Assembly: GCA_002432715.1 (NCBI GenBank)
Contig: DJGJ01000031.1
Span: 1-23,925 of the forward strand
Source of the DNA: Sphaerochaeta sp. UBA5849
Lineage (GTDB): Bacteria; Spirochaetota; Spirochaetia; Sphaerochaetales; Sphaerochaetaceae
Direction: 5' to 3'
Length of the DNA stretch: 23,925 bases
The notes beneath the pieces are model-generated. The model was not told the origin of the DNA and searched no databases. It saw only the letters and a list, made by a program, of their open reading frames with translations. Position 1 is the first letter of the stretch. Every line of letters starts with the position of its first letter. Positions 22,273 to 23,925 of this stretch are shown here, piece after piece. The translations under genes and the position numbers were made by a program.

Positions 22273-23925
22273 ATGAAAAAGAAGCGTACATTGGCGTTCC
22301 CGTATCGGCAACGCTCGGTATTGCATATAGATATCGCATCGGAATCATGTGAAGTTATTCCGTTGTCTGAAGCTGATGCCAAGGCATACCTTGGGGGAAG
22401 ATTGCTTGCCCTTCAGCTATGGAAACGATTTGCAGTCGTTGCAGAACTAGGGGATAAATACTATGAGAGCGGCAATCCGGTTGTCTTTGCACCCGGAGCG
22501 GCTGCCGACCTGTCCATGCCCTGTCCAACCTCCTGCACCATTGTCACGAAAAGTCCGCTGACAGGAAAAATTGCCGTCGCAAGTGCTTCTTCTCAGCTTG
22601 CGGGTGCAATCGCGGGTGCCGGCTATTGTGCACTGGTCATCACCGGTCGTGCTCGCAGACTCATGAGCTTCAGGATCCATGATGGAGGGGTGAGCTTTGC
22701 TGCAGCCGAGGAATTCCACAACCTGACCACCGTTGAGGTTGCCAAGCGGGCTGCCTCCAAGCATGTGGTCTGTATCGGTCCGGCAGGCGAGCACCAGGTT
22801 GCCCATGCCTCTCTTGTCGTAGACAACCAGAACATTCGATGCGGCGGCGCTGCCTTGGTGTTCGGTTTGAAGAACATCAAGTTTTTTTCTCTCGATACGA
22901 CCACAGCGGGAAGGGAGTCCTATGATCCTCATCGGTTCGGACTGCTGGTCCAATCCTCGCTGAAGGCGATGAGCAAGAGACGAATCTGCCGAACGGTAGC
23001 AAAACAAGGGTCTTTGGCACTCCTTGCAAAGGCGAACCATCATGGTTGGGCCGCCATTGACAACTATTCGATGCGCATCGATGGCCGGCTGTGGGGACTC
23101 TGCCCGCGCTCGGCTGAAAAAGAGGGGCGTCCCGAGGTTCTCTCTGGTCCTGTCTGTGAGGAGAAGTCCTCGATGGACCTGCATAGCGCCATGGCCTTGG
23201 GATCGAATCTCGAGCTTTTTGACAGTCGCAGTGTGCAGCAGCTGGCTACCCGCTGTCTGGAGAACGGACTCGATCCGATAAGCGCCGGAGCGGTTCTCTC
23301 GTGGGCGAGAAAGAGCCGCATGGATGGTCTTTTGGGTTTCTTGCCCGATATGCAACGTTCATCGGCAATGCTCTATCTCAGGCTTCTGGATGCAATGGCG
23401 TATCAGCGGGGGACCGGCGAACAGCTTGGAAGGAGCATGGAGGAACTGGTCACCATCCATGGCGGAGCCGAACATGCTTTCATGGTCGACAACCTGCCGC
23501 TTCCTCCTTTCGATTATCGTGCACTTCCCGTACAGGCTTTGCTTGCATCGCTTGGCGATGAGCGGTTGGTACTTGGTGAGCTGCTTTGGGGAAACCGGTA
23601 TCGCAGGGGAAATGAACGGGCCCTTGCCTCTTGGGCTCTCTATGTCCAGCAAGTATCCTCCGCCTTGGAATGTGTCGGGCTCTCTCCCTTGATGCTGCTG
23701 CCCACGTTTGCACATCCAATTTTCCACTTTCCCTACTGGAAGTTCAGGCACAAGAATTTCTCAACCTTGGCTGCTTTTGCTTCGCTGGGGGAGGGGTATG
23801 AGATCCATACCGAGCAGATGGCGGCTTTCGGGAAGAAAGCTGAAGCGTTGCAGCAGGAGATCAACACTCTGTTGCTTGACGGGCACAAGCAGAAGGGACG
23901 ACTGCCGGACCAGCTTCTGGTTAAT
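22273..23925 (+). CDS. Aldehyde:ferredoxin oxidoreductase family protein, Fe-S cysteines mostly absent (partial, runs off the window)
   Basis: An open frame of 551 codons runs from ATG 22273 to the right edge without a stop. TTG at 22267 is an alternative start with AGG 6 nt upstream. The AOR fold is seen in AKAYLGGRLLALQLW (36-50), VFAPGAAADLSMPCPTS, IVTKSPLTGKIAVAS (90-104), GAGYCALVITGRA, VCIGPAGEHQVAHASLV (166-182), GGAALVFGLKNIKFF (191-205) and ALGSNLELFD...CLENGLDPISAGAVLSWA (308-345). AOR enzymes oxidise aldehydes with a tungsten-pterin centre and a [4Fe-4S] cluster held by CxxCxxxC plus a distal Cys. Here that segment reads WGLCPRSAE (274-282), with a single Cys, and the following PEYE motif is replaced. 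The GRGG of the cofactor loop is RCGG. It may be non-catalytic or work differently. The C-terminus is not visible. Confidence 0.75.
   Translation, partial: MKKKRTLAFPYRQRSVLHIDIASESCEVIPLSEADAKAYLGGRLLALQLWKRFAVVAELGDKYYESGNPVVFAPGAAADLSMPCPTSCTIVTKSPLTGKIAVASASSQLAGAIAGAGYCALVITGRARRLMSFRIHDGGVSFAAAEEFHNLTTVEVAKRAASKHVVCIGPAGEHQVAHASLVVDNQNIRCGGAALVFGLKNIKFFSLDTTTAGRESYDPHRFGLLVQSSLKAMSKRRICRTVAKQGSLALLAKANHHGWAAIDNYSMRIDGRLWGLCPRSAEKEGRPEVLSGPVCEEKSSMDLHSAMALGSNLELFDSRSVQQLATRCLENGLDPISAGAVLSWARKSRMDGLLGFLPDMQRSSAMLYLRLLDAMAYQRGTGEQLGRSMEELVTIHGGAEHAFMVDNLPLPPFDYRALPVQALLASLGDERLVLGELLWGNRYRRGNERALASWALYVQQVSSALECVGLSPLMLLPTFAHPIFHFPYWKFRHKNFSTLAAFASLGEGYEIHTEQMAAFGKKAEALQQEINTLLLDGHKQKGRLPDQLLVN

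Noticed and set aside
22447..23355. Minus-strand open frame of 302 codons opposite the AOR-like gene
   Set aside because: The plus-strand frame has AOR motifs throughout; the minus frame has no recognisable motif.
1..23925. CRISPR arrays, insertion sequences, phage, tRNA or rRNA genes
   Set aside because: I found no direct-repeat arrays, transposase motifs, tRNA-like cloverleaf patterns or rRNA cores on either strand by reading.

Overview
The window looks like chromosomal DNA of a Gram-negative bacterium, most likely a spirochaete close to Sphaerochaeta/Treponema. The reasons are an outer-membrane beta-barrel pair, an apolipoprotein N-acyltransferase, mid GC content, and the order HU - lnt - cinA - rho - rpmE, which I recall from Treponema genomes (memory, not checked). 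There are no transposases, phage genes, CRISPR arrays, tRNAs or rRNAs. It reads as a housekeeping segment containing several strongly divergent family members.

Layout. 1-1843 (+): end of one outer-membrane protein, overlapping a Wzi-like beta-barrel protein. 1844-2120: a hairpin-rich gap that may encode a small RNA. 2121-7259 (-): a membrane-bound degenerate-GGDEF/EAL protein with its own promoter, then a tatD-dus-purD run ended by a clear intrinsic terminator. 7260-7446: divergent promoter region. 7447-14594 (+): a PSP1/RicT-like protein, rpsT (S20), an HU/IHF-like protein, lnt, cinA, rho with a long disordered N-terminus, and rpmE (L31). 14771-17083 (+): an overlapping run of a galactokinase-family protein lacking key motifs, surE, and a YcgN-type Cys-cluster protein. 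17143-18908 (+): a cysteine desulfurase and a NifU-like scaffold with a C-terminal BFD-like domain, behind a promoter with two palindromes. 18942-22137 (-): a tagaturonate epimerase (UxaE) and a TGS/uridine-kinase-like fusion protein. 22273 to the window end (+): an incomplete aldehyde:ferredoxin oxidoreductase-family protein missing most of its Fe-S cysteines.

How genes fit together. The nifS-nifU pair with the adjacent Cys-cluster protein forms an iron-sulfur assembly unit. The RicT-like protein and the AOR-family protein are from families that carry Fe-S clusters. rpsT, HU, rho and rpmE are core expression genes. UxaE is part of hexuronate catabolism (tagaturonate to fructuronate), fitting a fermenter of plant or mucosal polysaccharides. 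The EAL protein would hydrolyse c-di-GMP.

Most noteworthy: (1) four proteins whose fold is clear but whose signature catalytic motifs are altered (PurD, GalK-like, AOR-like, TatD); (2) a Cys-rich insertion in the RicT-like protein; (3) a possible small RNA at about 1928-2122; (4) a divergent promoter pair in which both start codons sit exactly 6 nt after the -10 hexamer, suggesting leaderless mRNAs.
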